Assembly (NCBI GenBank): GCA_948585895.1
Contig: CAPBNZ010000010.1
Coordinates: 1 to 13,090, forward strand
DNA: 13,090 bases
From: an uncultured Clostridia bacterium
GTDB taxonomy: Bacteria > Bacillota > Clostridia > TANB77 > CAG-508
Direction: 5' to 3'
Positions 1 to 6,950 of the stretch are shown one piece after another. A program made the translations under genes and the position numbers. The notes beneath the pieces are model-generated. The model saw only the letters and a program-made list of their open reading frames with translations. It was not told the DNA's origin and did no database searches. How positions within the stretch are numbered: position 1 is the first letter of the stretch; each line of letters opens with the position of its first letter.

Positions 1-1
1 A

Positions 2-715
2 GCTATTAGTAGTATTCATGAGATTATAGATTTAGAAGATTTAAAGAAAGAGAGTAAAAAAAAGGAAGCAACTATAACACAGTATGTAACAGCGGTATTA
101 ATCTATGCAATTTATCAAGAAAACTATTTAAAAAGTAAAGGAAAGAAACCGATAAAGGTATGCATTCCTGTTAATTTAAAGAAATATTTTTCTTCCAAGA
201 CAATGTCGAATTTCTTTTCTTATATTACAGTAGAAGCAGAGATGAAAAAAGACAAATTAGATACTTTTGAGAAAATTTTGGATTTTGTTAAAAGAGACTT
301 TAAAAAAAGACTAACAGAAGAAGAGATTATCAAAACTATGTCAGCCAACGTAAAGATAGGAAATAATCCACTTATTAGACCGATTCCATTGTTAGTAAAA
401 AAAGCAATTGTTCGATTAAGCTATATGGAAATAAGAAAATATACAACAACAACATTTTCTAATATAGGAAGAATTGGTATGATAGGAAAGTACAAGGATT
501 ATATTGATTATTTTTTAATGTTAATTGCACCAGAGCCAGTAGAAAAAATCAAGTGTTCTAGCTGTACTTTTGAAAATAAGATGGTATTTACTTTTACGTC
601 CATTTTACAAGATAACCATATTGAAAAAAGGTTTTATGAGTTTCTAAAAGAAAAAGGAATAAAAATAGAAATAGAAAGTAATGGTGTTTTAGATGATATA
701 TCCACAGAAAATTAA
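2..715 (+). CDS. Alcohol acetyltransferase / condensation-like acyltransferase, C-terminal part (5' end outside window)
   Basis: The open frame runs in from the left edge and encodes the last 237 residues. The stretch around residues 54-73, CIPVNLKKYFSSKTMSNFFS, and the later TTTTFSNIGRIGM resemble the 'PVNLR...GNF' and 'SNIG' elements of the condensation/alcohol-acetyltransferase (BAHD, WS/DGAT-like) fold. The catalytic HHxxxDG motif of that fold would lie upstream of the window and cannot be checked. The downstream gene overlaps it by 23 bp and encodes a DUF6320-type membrane protein. From general familiarity, DUF6320 genes often neighbour such acyltransferases in Clostridia, which supports the call. 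The likely role is acyl transfer to an alcohol or a carrier-bound substrate, but the substrate is unknown. The fold is moderately certain and the specific function is not. Confidence 0.6.
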   Translation, partial: AISSIHEIIDLEDLKKESKKKEATITQYVTAVLIYAIYQENYLKSKGKKPIKVCIPVNLKKYFSSKTMSNFFSYITVEAEMKKDKLDTFEKILDFVKRDFKKRLTEEEIIKTMSANVKIGNNPLIRPIPLLVKKAIVRLSYMEIRKYTTTTFSNIGRIGMIGKYKDYIDYFLMLIAPEPVEKIKCSSCTFENKMVFTFTSILQDNHIEKRFYEFLKEKGIKIEIESNGVLDDISTEN

Positions 716-1256
716 AGCTAAAAAAAGTGACAAAATGATAAATATATTAGTAAGTGTGTCTATGGGAATAGCTCTTATTTTATTATTAATAAATAGATTA
801 ACAACACCTAGAATTCCATGGGCAGCTTTGGCAAATGCTGGCATTTTATATACTTGGATTACCGTAATTTATTCTATCAGAAAAAATGTTAATATAGCAG
901 GACATGTTTTATTGCAAACCATAGCACTTTCTATATTAACAATATATATTGACTACAAATTAGGGATGAAAGGGTGGTCAATTAATATGGCTATTCCAAT
1001 TATGATTATGATTGCTAATATAACGATGTTAGTCTTAACAATTGTTAGTTATAAGAAATATATAAAGTATGCAATTTATCAGTTGATGATTGTACTTTTT
1101 AGCATGTTGCCAGTTATTTTTGTGACAGAGCATATTGTACAGGATAAAACTTTGAGCATGATTGCAAGTGGTATTTCTGTTTTGAATTTTGTGATTTGTT
1201 TAATATTATGTGCAAAAGATGTAAAAGAGGCGATTGTTAGAAAGTTTCATATCTAA
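693..1256 (+). CDS. DUF6320-like multi-pass membrane protein
   Basis: The gene encodes 187 aa with about six hydrophobic segments (roughly residues 17-34, 43-62, 68-88, 97-120, 125-147 and 155-174) and short charged loops, so it is an integral membrane protein. A TAG stop in the same frame sits directly before the ATG, so the start cannot lie further upstream. The start overlaps the end of the acyltransferase gene by 23 bp with no strong Shine-Dalgarno site, which suggests translational coupling. From memory, DUF6320 members pair with alcohol-acetyltransferase-like genes and often carry a short N-terminal cysteine-containing segment. Here that segment is absent: only about 14 polar residues precede the first helix. 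The biochemical role is unknown. The membrane nature is certain; the family name is probable. Confidence 0.65.
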   Translation: MIYPQKIKAKKSDKMINILVSVSMGIALILLLINRLTTPRIPWAALANAGILYTWITVIYSIRKNVNIAGHVLLQTIALSILTIYIDYKLGMKGWSINMAIPIMIMIANITMLVLTIVSYKKYIKYAIYQLMIVLFSMLPVIFVTEHIVQDKTLSMIASGISVLNFVICLILCAKDVKEAIVRKFHI

Positions 1257-1308
1257 TAAAGGTTGCAAGAAGCCAGAGTCATATCTTGAGGAAGGAATAT
1301 AATAGAAA

Positions 1309-2328
1309 ATGAAAAATATAAAAAATTATAATTTTGAAGATTTAAAAGAAGAATTAAAAGATATGGGAGAAAAGCCATTTCGTGCTGAGCAGATATGCAA
1401 ATGGTTATATCAAGAAAAAGTACAATCTTTTGATGACATGACAAATCTGTCTTTAGAATTGAGAGAAAAATTAAAAGCAAATTATACAATGTGTAATTTC
1501 AATATTTTAAAAAAGCAAGAATCTAAAGATGGAACCATTAAATATCTATTTGATGTATTAGATGGAAATGCTATAGAGACAGTCTTAATGAGGTACCATC
1601 ATGGAAATAGCATATGTGTATCTTCACAAATTGGATGTAAAATGGGATGTAAATTTTGTGCTTCAACAGGAATCAATTTTATTAGAAGTTTAACAAGTGG
1701 AGAGATTATTGAACAAATTATAGCAGTAGAACAAGATACAGGAGAGAGAATTTCTAATGTAGTTTTTATGGGAATTGGAGAACCATTAGACAATTATGAT
1801 AATGTAGTAAAAGCGATAAAAATGATTAACCATCCAAAAGGGTTAAATATAGGAGCAAGGCATATTAGCATCTCTACTAGTGGATTAATACCAAAGATTT
1901 ATCAACTAGCAGAAGAAAACATTCAATGTACACTTTCTATTTCTTTACATGCAACAAACAATGAAAAAAGAAGTAGTATGATGCCAGTTAATCAAGTGTA
2001 TCCAATAGAACAACTATTACAAGCTTGTAGAGATTATATAGCAAAAACCAATCGAAGAATATCCTTTGAATATGCATTAGCCAAAGACAATAATGACAAT
2101 TTGGAAGATGCGAAAGAATTGGTAAAACGACTAAAAGGAATGTTATGCCATGTCAATTTAATACCAATTAATAAAATTGAAAATGGGAAATTTGATAAAA
2201 GTTCAAATGAAAATATTATGAAATTTAGAGATTACTTAAATAACCATGGAATTGTAGCAACTATTAGAAGAGAATTAGGATCTGATATTGATGCTGCTTG
2301 TGGGCAATTAAGAAGGAAGAACTTATGA
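1309..2328 (+). CDS. rlmN: Dual-specificity 23S rRNA A2503 / tRNA A37 C2-methyltransferase RlmN
   Basis: This is a radical-SAM methyltransferase of 339 aa, the usual length. It makes 2-methyladenosine at 23S rRNA A2503 and at A37 of some tRNAs. The [4Fe-4S]-binding CxxxCxxC motif is C110, C114 and C117 (GCKMGCKFCAST). The two catalytic cysteines expected of RlmN are also present: C103 (SICVSSQIGC), and C331 in the C-terminal DIDAACGQL, which is the residue that is transiently methylated. The motif MGIGEPLDNYDNV (residues 154-166) and the NLIPINKI strand (283-290) are typical. The A2503 family includes Cfr, but the sequence and housekeeping context fit RlmN. The purine-rich GAGGAAGG at about 1288-1295 is the ribosome site, with slightly long spacing. 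The gene is intact. Confidence 0.96.
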   Translation: MKNIKNYNFEDLKEELKDMGEKPFRAEQICKWLYQEKVQSFDDMTNLSLELREKLKANYTMCNFNILKKQESKDGTIKYLFDVLDGNAIETVLMRYHHGNSICVSSQIGCKMGCKFCASTGINFIRSLTSGEIIEQIIAVEQDTGERISNVVFMGIGEPLDNYDNVVKAIKMINHPKGLNIGARHISISTSGLIPKIYQLAEENIQCTLSISLHATNNEKRSSMMPVNQVYPIEQLLQACRDYIAKTNRRISFEYALAKDNNDNLEDAKELVKRLKGMLCHVNLIPINKIENGKFDKSSNENIMKFRDYLNNHGIVATIRRELGSDIDAACGQLRRKNL

Positions 2329-2444
2329 GTAAATTTAATATGTTCGCTTGTTTTTTGGAAAAAAATATTGTAGACTATAAAACATGGGGAATGAGAATAA
2401 GCAAATGTGATTTGTCTTTTGCAAGGTCAAAGCTGTCAACTTAA
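2325..2444 (+). CDS. Possible 39-residue ORF coupled to rlmN (doubtful)
   Basis: An ATG overlaps the rlmN stop codon as ATGA, and a good purine-rich site (AAGAAGGAAGA) lies just upstream inside the rlmN end. Together these are a classic reinitiation arrangement. The frame encodes 39 residues beginning MSKFNMFACFLEKN and ends with TAA at 2442. I recognise no family. Its codons (CTG, AGG, GCT) are less typical of this genome than those of its neighbours. In many Clostridia a longer gene, a PP2C-type phosphatase, follows rlmN with exactly this kind of overlap. The short frame may therefore be what remains after that gene was lost, or chance. The start signal is better supported than the product. 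Confidence 0.25.
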   Translation: MSKFNMFACFLEKNIVDYKTWGMRISKCDLSFARSKLST

Positions 2445-2565
2445 GATGTAATTTATTATTTTACAATATCTTGTATGTCGCAACCTTCTCAATAGAAAAT
2501 AGGATGATTGTTCTAATGGCACTTGCTATTGCTTGTTTGGTTGCTTACATAGCCTTATAAAATAG
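2432..2565 (+). repeat. Dispersed intergenic repeat, copy A
   Basis: This stretch aligns along its whole length with 12558-12692. The two share an exact 14-mer (TAATTTATTATTTT). Flanking it are GTCAACTTAAG in this copy against GATAATTTAAG, CAACC about 20 bases on, and then GATTG-TC-AAT, TTTGGTTG and TATAAAA in the same order. A short stem, GCAACC (2480-2485) with GGTTGC (2539-2544), brackets the centre, and the other copy has CAACCAAAT/ATTTGGTTG in the same place. A frame read here (2411-2557) contains NLRCNLLFYNILYVATFSIE, close to NLRHNLLFCNTLGV of the other copy, but it has no convincing start. This repeat accounts for much of the gap 2329-2653. Confidence 0.6.
2533..2561 (+). promoter_or_regulatory. 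Possible sigma-A promoter before the P-loop/Asp23 gene
   Basis: TTGTTT (2533-2538) is followed after 17 bases by TATAAA (2556-2561). It would start a transcript at about 2568 with a leader of about 85 bases before the gene at 2654. The match is fair rather than strong and it lies inside the dispersed repeat, so it may be coincidental. Confidence 0.3.
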
Positions 2566-2653
2566 TAGATTATACTTTAAGTTGGCCCTATTGCTAACAA
2601 CAAAGATGATGAGACATATGTAAAAAATTCTATAAGATAAAAAAGGAGAAAGA

Positions 2654-3529
2654 ATGATATTAAAAGATATAAGAGAAATATTACCATTTGCTAACAAAAT
2701 AAAAGTATATGCTTTTGTTGGACCATCTGGTACAGGAAAGAGTTATAGAGCACAAATGGTCGCAGGAGAAAAAGATACACACTTTATTATAGATGATGGA
2801 TTATTAATTAAAGATAATGAAGTAATAGCAGGAGAATCGGCTAAAAAAGCGTCAACCAAAGTAGCTACTGTGAAACATGCACTTTTTTATGAAGAAAAAG
2901 AAAAAGCAGAAATTGTAAAGGCATTAAAAAAGTATAAGCCACAAAGTATATTAATATTAGGAACATCAGATGGAATGGTGCAAAAGATTGCAGCTAATTT
3001 AGGTTTACCAGAAATTTCAGAAACCACTTATATAACAGATGTAGCAACAGAAGCTGAGATGAAAACAGCAAGAAGAATTAGAGTGACAGAAGGGAAGCAT
3101 GTTATTCCAGTGCCAACCTTTGAAATCAGAAAAGAGTTTTCAGGATACTTATTAGATCCGCTTCAAATATTTAAATCAAAAGGAAAGGGGCAAAAACCAT
3201 ATATATCTGAAAAGTCAATCATAAGACCAACCTTTAGCTATATGGGAAGATTTACAATTTCTGATTTGGTATTTAGACAAATTCTAGAATATTTAGCCAT
3301 GCAAACACCAGCCATTTATAAAATATTAAAAACAAGAGTGGAAAACTATGGAGATGGTGTTAAAATTTATATGGAAGTTACCATTATGTATGGATATAAT
3401 GTTAGGGAAGGTTTAAGAGACTTCAAAGAGAAATCAAAAAAAGAAATAGAAAAATTGACAGCTATGAATGTAGTAGAACTAGAAGTAGTGGCAAAAAACA
3501 TATATGTTCAAGAAGGAGAGGGATATTAA
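2654..3529 (+). CDS. P-loop ATPase-like protein with C-terminal Asp23/Gls24-like domain
   Basis: The protein has 291 aa. The N-terminal part has a clear Walker A motif, GPSGTGKS (residues 23-30), and a candidate Walker B strand, FIIDDG (44-49), so it should bind a nucleotide. Residues ~196-286 follow the Asp23/Gls24 pattern: YMGRFTISDLV, then VKIYMEVTIMYGYNVREG, then EIEKLTAMNVVELEVVAKNIYV. This is the domain of Amap/Asp23-type envelope-stress proteins, normally found alone. AAAGGAG at ~2642-2647 precedes the ATG with good spacing. The gene ends 28 bp before the proposed start of cmk, so they are probably cotranscribed. The fold assignment is good but the cellular role is unknown. Possible roles are a cell-envelope scaffold or regulator that senses nucleotides; this is inference only. 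Confidence 0.75.
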   Translation: MILKDIREILPFANKIKVYAFVGPSGTGKSYRAQMVAGEKDTHFIIDDGLLIKDNEVIAGESAKKASTKVATVKHALFYEEKEKAEIVKALKKYKPQSILILGTSDGMVQKIAANLGLPEISETTYITDVATEAEMKTARRIRVTEGKHVIPVPTFEIRKEFSGYLLDPLQIFKSKGKGQKPYISEKSIIRPTFSYMGRFTISDLVFRQILEYLAMQTPAIYKILKTRVENYGDGVKIYMEVTIMYGYNVREGLRDFKEKSKKEIEKLTAMNVVELEVVAKNIYVQEGEGY

Positions 3530-3557
3530 ATCTAAAGGGAAAGAAAGAGGGATACAA

Positions 3558-4220
3558 ATGGAATTTATTGTAGCGATTGACGGTCCAGCAGGTTCAGGCA
3601 AGGGAACCATTACAAAGTTAGTAGGAGAAACATTAGCATTAGTTAATATAGATACAGGTGCCACTTTTCGATGTGTAGCTTTAAATATGTTACAAGAAGG
3701 AATAAAAATAAAAGAAGAAGATAAGATAAAAGACTTATTAGAAAAAATAGAGATAGACATGAAAGAAAGTGGAGAGGTTTTCTTAAATGGAAAAGAAGTA
3801 ACAAAGAAGATAAGAGAAAATGAGGTTAGTAATTTTGTTTCTCAAGTATCTACTATACAAATTGTAAGAAATAGATTATTAGAGATACAAAGAAAGATAG
3901 CAGAAGGAAAAAATGTTATCATGGAAGGTAGAGACATTGGAACAGTTGTATTTCCTAAAGCAGATGTAAAAATATATCTTGATGCATCACCTGAAGAAAG
4001 AGCAAAAAGAAGAGTAAAACAAAATCAAGAAAAAGGAATTACAACATCTTATGAGGATGTGCTAAAAAATATAATAGATAGAGATAAAAGAGATTCTACT
4101 AGAGAAATAGCACCACTAAAGCGAGCAGAAGATGCCATTTATATAGACTCAACTAGTATGACAATTGGAGAAGTAGTAGATAAAATAGTAAAAATAGTAA
4201 AAGATAAAAAACAAACATAA
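3558..4220 (+). CDS. cmk: Cytidylate (CMP/dCMP) kinase
   Basis: The enzyme phosphorylates CMP and dCMP with ATP in cytosolic pyrimidine-nucleotide synthesis and salvage. With the start at 3558 it has 220 aa, the normal length. The P-loop is GPAGSGKGT (residues 9-17), the nucleotide-base region is IDTGATFR (31-38), the CMP-binding motif is EGRDIGTVVFP (123-133), and the LID-type arginines lie in ERAKRRVKQ and IDRDKRDSTRE. The ATG at 3558 was chosen because AGAGGG lies 6 bases before it and the protein then begins directly with the first strand. A longer frame from 3504 would overlap the upstream gene and add 18 charged residues unlike the family. A cmk followed by a plsC-like gene is a common order in Clostridia. 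Confidence 0.95.
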   Translation: MEFIVAIDGPAGSGKGTITKLVGETLALVNIDTGATFRCVALNMLQEGIKIKEEDKIKDLLEKIEIDMKESGEVFLNGKEVTKKIRENEVSNFVSQVSTIQIVRNRLLEIQRKIAEGKNVIMEGRDIGTVVFPKADVKIYLDASPEERAKRRVKQNQEKGITTSYEDVLKNIIDRDKRDSTREIAPLKRAEDAIYIDSTSMTIGEVVDKIVKIVKDKKQT

Positions 4221-4230
4221 AAATAGTTGC

Positions 4231-4305
4231 GGTTTCAGTAATGCTGTTAACTTAAAGAGATTTTGTAGTTGCATTTACCATTTATGTCTATAGCATTAAC
4301 GAAAC
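4231..4305 (+). repeat. Imperfect dyad and possible truncated repeat copy C between cmk and plsC
   Basis: GTTTCAGTAATGCT (4232-4245) pairs with AGCATTAACGAAAC (4292-4305) at 12 of 14 positions around a 46-base loop. The left arm runs into GCTGTTAACTTAAAG, which resembles GCTGTCAACTTAAGA at the left end of repeat copy A (2432). Beyond that point the similarity is weak. It is not a terminator, because no T-run follows the second arm. It may be a fragment of the same repeat family or an RNA structure in the cmk-plsC transcript. Confidence 0.3.
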
Positions 4306-4344
4306 AGAAAAGAAAAATAAGTCATATTTTGCATTTTAGAAAGG

Positions 4345-4953
4345 ATGGTATTAGAAGTGAAAAAAATAATAAAAGCAATTATAAAATGGATAGTAAGAGG
4401 AGCGATATACTTATGGTGTAAAATCTATTATAGAGCAGAAATTAAAGGGTTAGAGAATATACCAAAAGAAGGACCAATAATCTTTTGTGGAAATCACAGA
4501 ACTTATTTAGACCCACCATTAATGGTAGCAACAGCAAAGAGGGATATGCGATTTTTGGCAAAAGAAGAATTAGCCCAAAATCCATTTTTAAATTTTTTAG
4601 GGTGGGTATTTGATGCTATTCATGTAAAAAGAGATGAAAAAGATGTAGCAGCTATCAAAGAATCCCTAAAAGCACTAAAAAATGGACAATCAATAGCTTT
4701 ATTTCCAGAAGGCACAAGGAATGGATTAGAAAAAGGGGAAAAGGTAAAAGATGGTGTCGCTTTTTTTGCAGTAAGAAGTGGGGCAAAAGTAGTACCATGT
4801 GGAATTAAGGGGGGAACAAAAGAAAATAGAAAAGTTACGATTACCTATGGGAAACCTTTAGATTACAGCCAATATAAAGGAAGAAAAGATAAAGAGGTCC
4901 TAGATAAAATAACAAGAGAAATAATGGAAAATATCATAGAATTGACAAAATAA
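4345..4953 (+). CDS. plsC: 1-acyl-sn-glycerol-3-phosphate acyltransferase (PlsC/LPLAT family)
   Basis: This is a membrane-associated acyltransferase that adds the second acyl chain to lysophosphatidate in phospholipid synthesis. The hallmark NHRTYLDP motif (H51, D56; HX4D) and the glycerol-phosphate binding FPEGTR (residues 120-125) are both present, and VPCGIKG (150-156) is typical. A short hydrophobic N-terminus (residues ~8-26) fits membrane anchoring. The length of 202 aa is normal for the compact Clostridial type. The ATG at 4345 lies directly against AGAAAGG, too close for good initiation. The in-frame GTG at 4357 has better spacing and would give 198 aa starting at the KKIIK stretch, so the true start may be 4357. 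Substrate within the LPLAT family is inferred. The last codons contain the -35 of the typA promoter. Confidence 0.88.
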   Translation: MVLEVKKIIKAIIKWIVRGAIYLWCKIYYRAEIKGLENIPKEGPIIFCGNHRTYLDPPLMVATAKRDMRFLAKEELAQNPFLNFLGWVFDAIHVKRDEKDVAAIKESLKALKNGQSIALFPEGTRNGLEKGEKVKDGVAFFAVRSGAKVVPCGIKGGTKENRKVTITYGKPLDYSQYKGRKDKEVLDKITREIMENIIELTK

Positions 4954-4970
4954 ATTAAAAGTTGTATAAT
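4942..4970 (+). promoter_or_regulatory. Perfect consensus sigma-A promoter of typA
   Basis: TTGACA (4942-4947) and TATAAT (4965-4970) both match the consensus exactly and are 17 bases apart. The -35 lies within the coding sequence of the plsC-like gene (the codons for Leu-Thr before the stop). Transcription would start near 4977, giving a leader of about 157 bases before typA. This makes typA strongly and independently transcribed rather than dependent on the cmk-plsC transcript. Confidence 0.85.
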
Positions 4971-4983
4971 AAAAAGGATTTTA

Positions 4984-5087
4984 GGGGATTCCTTAAATCC
5001 CTTTAAAAAGGACTGTGGGGACAGTCCTTAAAATTTGTAAAAGAGAAATTAGAGTAAAGAGAGTTCACAGACTTCCTAAATTAGGAA
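4984..5087 (+). promoter_or_regulatory. Hairpin-rich leader of typA with REP-like GGGGACAG palindrome
   Basis: Three hairpins lie between the promoter and the gene. The first is GGGATT (4985-4990) with AATCCC (4996-5001). The second is AAGGACTGT (5008-5016), loop GGGG, and ACAGTCCTT (5021-5029), a perfect 9-bp stem followed only by AAAATTT. The third is TTCCTAAATTAGGAA (5073-5087). The second could be a weak terminator or attenuator. It could equally be a REP-type palindrome, since its GGGGACAG core resembles GGGACAGG in the inverted-repeat element downstream of typA. Whether it regulates typA cannot be told from the sequence. Confidence 0.5.
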
Positions 5088-5133
5088 TAAAAAGAACATT
5101 GCTAGAATTTCAAGAGAAAAAGGAGTAATAAAA

Positions 5134-6948
5134 ATGAAAAATGAGAAAATAAGAAATATAGCAATTATTGCCCATGTTGATCATGGAAAAACAACATTAG
5201 TAGATGCACTTTTAAGACAAAGTCATGTATTTAGAGAAAATGAACAAGTAGCAGAAAGAGTAATGGATTCAAATGATCAAGAAAAAGAAAGAGGAATTAC
5301 AATACTATCTAAAAATACATCAGTTATGCATGGCGATATTAAAATAAATATTGTAGATACACCAGGACATGCTGACTTTGGTGGAGAAGTAGAAAGAGTT
5401 TTAAAAACAGTAGATGGTGTTCTTTTATTAGTAGATGCTTTTGAAGGTGCTATGCCTCAAACAAGAGAGGTATTAAAAAAATCTCTAGGATTAGGATTAA
5501 AGCCAATTGTAGTAATCAATAAAATAGATAGACCAGGAGCAACTCCTGAAAAAGTAGTAGATCAAGTAATAGAATTATTTATTGAGTTAGATGCAACAGA
5601 TGAACAATTAGAATTTCCAGTTGTATATGCATCTGCTAAAAATGGAATTGCAAAAATGGACTTGGCAGATGAAACGACAGACTTGTCATGTTTATTTGAA
5701 ACAATAATTAATACCATTCAAGCACCAAACTGTGATGAAGAAGGATCAGCTCAAATGCTAGTATCTAATATTGATTATGATGACTATGTTGGAAGAATTG
5801 CGGTAGGAAGAGTAGAAAGAGGGATAATAAGAGTTGGAATGCCAGTTGCTATTTGTGGAAAAGAAGATAAAATAACACAAGGAAGAATAGCTAAAGTATA
5901 TACCCATGTAGGATTAAACAAAGTAGAAGTAGAAGAAGGAAAAGCAGGAGATATTATTGAATTAGCAGGACTTCCAGACATCAACATTGGTGATACAATC
6001 TGTGATTTTAACAATCCAGAAAAGATACCATTTGTAGACATTGATGAGCCAACTGTTTCTATGACCTTTAGCGTAAACAATGGACCATTTGCAGGAAAAG
6101 AAGGACAATTTATTACATCAAGACATATTAGAGATAGATTATTTAAAGAATTAGAAAGAAATGTATCCTTAAGAGTAAAAGAAACAGACTCACCAGATTC
6201 TTTCGAAGTATCAGGAAGGGGAGAGCTTCACTTATCTGTTTTAATTGAAACAATGAGAAGAGAAGGATTTGAGCTTTTAGTTTCTAGACCAAAGGTTATT
6301 TATAAAGAAATCGATGGAGTAAAATGTGAACCAATGGAATTGCTAGTAGTAAATGTTCCAGATGACTGTGTAGGAAATGTAATTGAAAAACTAGGAAGAA
6401 GAAAAGCAGAAATGGTAAACATGGAACCAGCAGAAACAGGACATACAAAAATTGAATTTAGAATACCAGCAAGAGGATTAATTGGTTATCGAACAGAATT
6501 TTTAACAGACACTAAGGGTGAAGGAACAATGAATCATATCTTTGATTCGTATGAACCATATAAAGGTGATGTAGTTGCTAGAGTAAGAGGAACCATAGTA
6601 GCATTTGAAAATGGAAAATCAGTAACCTATGGATTATACAATGCACAAGACAAAGGTGATTTGTTCATTGGACCTGGTGTAGAGGTATATGAAGGAATGA
6701 TAGTAGGGCTAAATTCAAGAGGAGAAGATTTAGCAATTAATGTATGTAAAGAAAAACACTTAACTAATACAAGAGCTTCTGGTTCAGATGAAGCACTTCG
6801 TCTGGTACCACCAATTCAAATGTCATTAGAAAAAGCAATTGAATTTATTCAAGATGATGAACTTGTAGAAGTAACGCCAAAATCAATTCGTTTGAGAAAG
6901 AAAATATTAGATAGTAAGGAAAGAGAAAGAGCAGCAAGAAATAAGTAA
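5134..6948 (+). CDS. typA: Ribosome-associated translational GTPase TypA/BipA
   Basis: This GTPase of the EF-G/EF-Tu superfamily binds the 70S ribosome and helps 50S assembly and growth under cold or other stress. The length of 604 aa is normal. All five G motifs are visible: AHVDHGKT (residues 13-20), RGITI (53-57), DTPGH (75-79), NKID (129-132) and SAK (167-169). The domain II beta-barrel, the EF-G-like domains III and V, and the BipA-specific C-terminal domain (ending RLRKKILDSKERERAARNK) follow in order. AAAGGAG at 5118-5124 sits correctly before the ATG. It has its own consensus promoter and a long leader. The stop codon is 2 bases from an inverted-repeat element. The gene is intact. Confidence 0.97.
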   Translation: MKNEKIRNIAIIAHVDHGKTTLVDALLRQSHVFRENEQVAERVMDSNDQEKERGITILSKNTSVMHGDIKINIVDTPGHADFGGEVERVLKTVDGVLLLVDAFEGAMPQTREVLKKSLGLGLKPIVVINKIDRPGATPEKVVDQVIELFIELDATDEQLEFPVVYASAKNGIAKMDLADETTDLSCLFETIINTIQAPNCDEEGSAQMLVSNIDYDDYVGRIAVGRVERGIIRVGMPVAICGKEDKITQGRIAKVYTHVGLNKVEVEEGKAGDIIELAGLPDINIGDTICDFNNPEKIPFVDIDEPTVSMTFSVNNGPFAGKEGQFITSRHIRDRLFKELERNVSLRVKETDSPDSFEVSGRGELHLSVLIETMRREGFELLVSRPKVIYKEIDGVKCEPMELLVVNVPDDCVGNVIEKLGRRKAEMVNMEPAETGHTKIEFRIPARGLIGYRTEFLTDTKGEGTMNHIFDSYEPYKGDVVARVRGTIVAFENGKSVTYGLYNAQDKGDLFIGPGVEVYEGMIVGLNSRGEDLAINVCKEKHLTNTRASGSDEALRLVPPIQMSLEKAIEFIQDDELVEVTPKSIRLRKKILDSKERERAARNK

Positions 6949-6950
6949 AA

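Noticed and set aside
1253..1489. 78-codon minus-strand frame over the start of rlmN
   Set aside because: It is the antisense shadow of rlmN coding sequence.
3504..3557. Longer cmk start at 3504 adding 18 residues
   Set aside because: It would overlap the upstream gene, adds a charged stretch foreign to CMP kinases, and the ATG at 3558 has a well-placed AGAGGG.
5784..6080. 98-codon minus-strand frame inside typA
   Set aside because: Antisense shadow of a conserved, intact GTPase gene.
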